From Mycobacterium rhizamassiliense (GTDB lineage Bacteria; Actinomycetota; Actinomycetes; Mycobacteriales; Mycobacteriaceae), in NCBI RefSeq assembly GCF_900157375.1, contig NZ_LT721901.1:800365-864364 (forward strand): a stretch of DNA of 64,000 nt, in the 5' to 3' direction. The stretch's first letter is position 1; each line of letters begins with the position of its first letter. The notes below the pieces were generated by a model. That model made no database searches. It had not been told where the DNA came from and was given only the letters and a program-made list of their open reading frames with translations. Shown piece by piece: positions 61,891 to 64,000 of this stretch. A program made the position numbers and the translations under genes.

Positions 61891-63208
61891 GCGAGGTGGT
61901 GGTGGTCGTGGTGGTCCCAGACGTCGAAGTCGGGGTGCCAGAGAGGGTTGGCGCATCCGTCGGCGTCACCGGCGCGGTCACCGGGATCTGCGTCGACGGC
62001 GGGCGAGCCGTCGCCGGGGGCAGCGCCGACATGGCCACCCAGGTGTCCCAGTCCACGGCCCAGTCCCAGATGTCGCCGTCGGAGTAGGACAGCTGGATCG
62101 AGCTCCCGGTCACCTCGACCGGGTCGCCGTAGATCGCGGTGCCGTAGTACTGCTCGGCGTCCCCGGTCGACAGGTTGATACAGCCGTTGGTGACGTTGGT
62201 GTTGCCCTGCGCGCCGGCGCTGGACGGGTTGGCGTGGATGAACTCGCCGTTGTTGGAGATCCGCACCGCCCAGCGCTCGTGCACGTGGTTGTAGCCCGCG
62301 GCCGGGTTGGACATGTAGAAGTCGGCGTACTTCTCGGTGACGACGTGGATGCCGTTGCGGGTGACGTTGCGCGCTTTGTCCGCCTCGCCGTAGCTGCACG
62401 CGAAGTCCATGACGACGCCCTCGTCGCGCAACACCTGGATGCGGTGCGACGAGACCTCCGCCTTGACCACCTGCTTACGCCCGATCTGGATCTTCAGCGA
62501 CATGTCCTGCAGGCCGTAGGCGCCGTCGCCGAACGGACGCCCGTAGAACTTGGCGTCGACGTTGATGGTGGTACCGGCCGGGTAGTACTCGCGGGGCCGG
62601 TAGTGGATGCGGGCGCCGCCGACCTCGTCGGGCAGCCACGCCCAGCTGCCCTCGACGGGCGGGTTGGTGGTGACGGTCAGCGCCTTCTCCACGTTGGCCT
62701 TGTCGCTGATCGCGGAGTCGAACTGGATGATGATCGGGGCCGCGACACCCACGGTCTGGCCGTCGGCCAGCTGGAATCCGCCGTCGATCTTCTTGCTGGG
62801 CGCCACGGTGGTGAACTTGCCCGCGACCGAAACCGTCTTGCCGTCGTGGCCCACGGCCGAGCCGCTCCACGTGTAGGTCCCGTCGTAGCCCAGTGCCTCG
62901 GTGATCGTGTAGACCGTGCGGTCGTCGTTGAACGACCCGGCGACGGCCTTGCCCGAGGAGTTCGTCAGCGCCACCTTCTGCAACCAGCCGTCGGCGACCT
63001 GGACGCTGACCGGCGTAATCGGCCCGATGTCGGTGGCCGCGTCGGCGGGCTGGTATTTCAGGTGCGGCGCGGCCTGTTCTTTGTTTTTCTCGGCTTGCTT
63101 GGCCGCGGTGCCGCCACAGGCCAATACGCTGGGCGCGAACACACCGAGCCCGAGGGCCGCCAGAGCAAGGCGCCGATTGATCGGCGGCTGGCTATCGGAT
63201 GCGTTCAC
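61874..63208 (-). CDS. lprQ: L,D-transpeptidase lipoprotein LprQ (LdtMt5-like)
   Basis: A 444-residue lipoprotein. A signal ([22 protein letters not shown]) ends in a lipobox-like site before GG, then Ig-like domains and the YkuD catalytic domain, where [23 protein letters not shown] holds the active-site His, Ser and Cys. A Thr-rich C-terminal tail (about 420-444) follows. It forms 3-3 peptide crosslinks in peptidoglycan and is the fifth Ldt type of M. tuberculosis. GTG 63206-63208 is chosen; murB lies 82 bases upstream on the same strand. Confidence 0.9.
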   Translation of the reverse strand: MNASDSQPPINRRLALAALGLGVFAPSVLACGGTAAKQAEKNKEQAAPHLKYQPADAATDIGPITPVSVQVADGWLQKVALTNSSGKAVAGSFNDDRTVYTITEALGYDGTYTWSGSAVGHDGKTVSVAGKFTTVAPSKKIDGGFQLADGQTVGVAAPIIIQFDSAISDKANVEKALTVTTNPPVEGSWAWLPDEVGGARIHYRPREYYPAGTTINVDAKFYGRPFGDGAYGLQDMSLKIQIGRKQVVKAEVSSHRIQVLRDEGVVMDFACSYGEADKARNVTRNGIHVVTEKYADFYMSNPAAGYNHVHERWAVRISNNGEFIHANPSSAGAQGNTNVTNGCINLSTGDAEQYYGTAIYGDPVEVTGSSIQLSYSDGDIWDWAVDWDTWVAMSALPPATARPPSTQIPVTAPVTPTDAPTLSGTPTSTSGTTTTTTTSPSPGG

Positions 63209-63290
63209 GACATCCAAAGATACCGGGAGACAGCGCGCTTCCCTGTCACGACAAATCGGCAACCGCCTCGTAGCTGGGCTAAATCAACAG

Positions 63291-64000
63291 CTACAACGGG
63301 CAACCCAGCAGGACGGGCTCGGGTTCGAGTGTGATGGCAAACACGTCGCGAACCCCGTCGCGGACGGCGCGGGCCAGCGCGATCACGTCCGCGGTGCTCG
63401 CGCCGCCGCGGTTGGTCAGAGCCAGCGCGTGCTTGGTCGACAGCCGGCAGGGCGCCGCGGCGTCGTCGGGATACCCCTTGCCGAAACCCGCCCGCTCGAC
63501 CAGCCAGCCGGCGGACAGCTTGACGCCGTCGGGGGCGGGCCAGTGCGGTACCGGCCCGTCGCTGCGCCCGGCGAGCAGCTCGTATACCTCCGGCGTCACC
63601 ACCGGGTTGGTGAAGAACGAGCCGACGCCCCAGGTGTCGTGGTCGGCCTCGTCGAGCACCATGCCCTTGCGCATGCGCAGCGCCAGCACGGCGTCGCGGA
63701 CCGCGCGCGGGTCGAGCCGATCGCCGCTGTCCGCGCCCAGCGCGGCCGTCAGCTCGCCGTAGCGCAGCGGCGCGCTGCGCCCGGAGGAGTCGAGCGCGAA
63801 CTCCACCTCCAGCACGACCGACGGGATGTCGACGCCGCCGGCCCGCTTGAACGCGCTGGTGCGATACCCGAAGCCGAGTTCGCCGGCCGGTATCCAGCGC
63901 ACCTCGCCGCTGCGGCGATCCAGCACCCGGACGCGGGTGATGGTGTCGGACACCTCGGCGCCGTAGGCCCCGACGTTCTGCACCGGGGTGGCCCCGGCCG
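63291..64000 (-). CDS. murB: UDP-N-acetylenolpyruvoylglucosamine reductase MurB, C-terminal part
   Basis: About 236 residues before the window edge; the N-terminal part is outside. Visible motifs are the FAD-domain edge [17 protein letters not shown] at the right end, [16 protein letters not shown] and [10 protein letters not shown]. The second domain has [18 protein letters not shown] with the catalytic Ser region and Glu residues, and [10 protein letters not shown] near the C-terminus. It reduces UDP-GlcNAc-enolpyruvate to UDP-MurNAc, the second step of peptidoglycan precursor synthesis, and precedes lprQ. Confidence 0.92.
   Translation of the reverse strand, partial: AGATPVQNVGAYGAEVSDTITRVRVLDRRSGEVRWIPAGELGFGYRTSAFKRAGGVDIPSVVLEVEFALDSSGRSAPLRYGELTAALGADSGDRLDPRAVRDAVLALRMRKGMVLDEADHDTWGVGSFFTNPVVTPEVYELLAGRSDGPVPHWPAPDGVKLSAGWLVERAGFGKGYPDDAAAPCRLSTKHALALTNRGGASTADVIALARAVRDGVRDVFAITLEPEPVLLGCPL

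Overview
The window is high-GC actinobacterial chromosome and can be assigned to Mycobacterium with confidence. It carries mshA (mycothiol), the senX3-regX3 pair, cmaA2 (mycolate cyclopropanation), an LprQ-type L,D-transpeptidase, the 33-residue ribosomal protein bS22 and an EsxF/EsxE pair. Gene order follows, in reverse orientation, the Mycobacterium tuberculosis segment from about Rv0544c to murB (Rv0482); all M. tuberculosis comparisons here are from memory, not from a search. Several differences (no PE_PGRS6, no 13E12 gene, no mmpS2/mmpL2, no MIRU between senX3 and regX3, extra transporter, Nudix and toxin genes) show it is not the tuberculosis complex. The species cannot be fixed from the sequence alone.

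Layout. 1-4319 (+): end of a small membrane protein, a DUF3349 protein, menE, a predicted GT-C membrane protein and an extra APC permease. 4424-7488 (-): two GT-A type glycosyltransferases and a Thr/Pro-rich membrane protein. 7778-9427 (+): integral membrane protein. 9452-11271 (-): epimerase and MTA phosphorylase; menA and fabH follow on +. 13301-21251: DUF4229 protein, a 53-aa protein, a ParA-like ATPase, then a tightly overlapped minus-strand operon hemL-mutase-thioredoxin-ccdA-resB-ccsA (System II cytochrome c maturation tied to heme synthesis). 21431-25742: Ddn-like protein and an ssuD-MFS-gabP operon. 25944-32215: Tat-exported esterase, a fused acyltransferase/SGNH protein, a 37-aa membrane protein, stand-alone SGNH and acyltransferase genes, and the anti-anti-sigma factor OprA. 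32199-38448 (-): heme operon hemA-hemC-hemD-hemB with small membrane proteins and a glutaredoxin-like gene.

38519-41959 (+) is the most interesting region: esxF-like, esxE-like, a CpnT-like toxin gene whose reading frame is broken near its middle and whose C-terminal domain is not the TNT NAD glycohydrolase I remember from CpnT, then an AT-richer probable immunity gene. It sits where M. tuberculosis has mmpS2-mmpL2.

42264-44680 (+): serB1, a HadA-like dehydratase and cmaA2, ended by a strong hairpin. 44748-52449 (-): ppx1, membrane protein, sugar isomerase-like protein, thioesterase, proC, HTH protein, bS22, galE2 and acyltransferase. 52577-54787 (+): Cys-rich Rv0495c-like protein, Nudix hydrolase and an Rv0493c-like protein. 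54836-60973 (-): ROK regulator, mshA, YbjN protein, gpm1, senX3 and regX3, with a PHO-box-like triple repeat upstream of senX3. 61141 to the end: SDR enzyme (+), lprQ (-) and the C-terminal part of murB (-). No tRNA, rRNA, CRISPR array, insertion sequence or intact prophage was seen.
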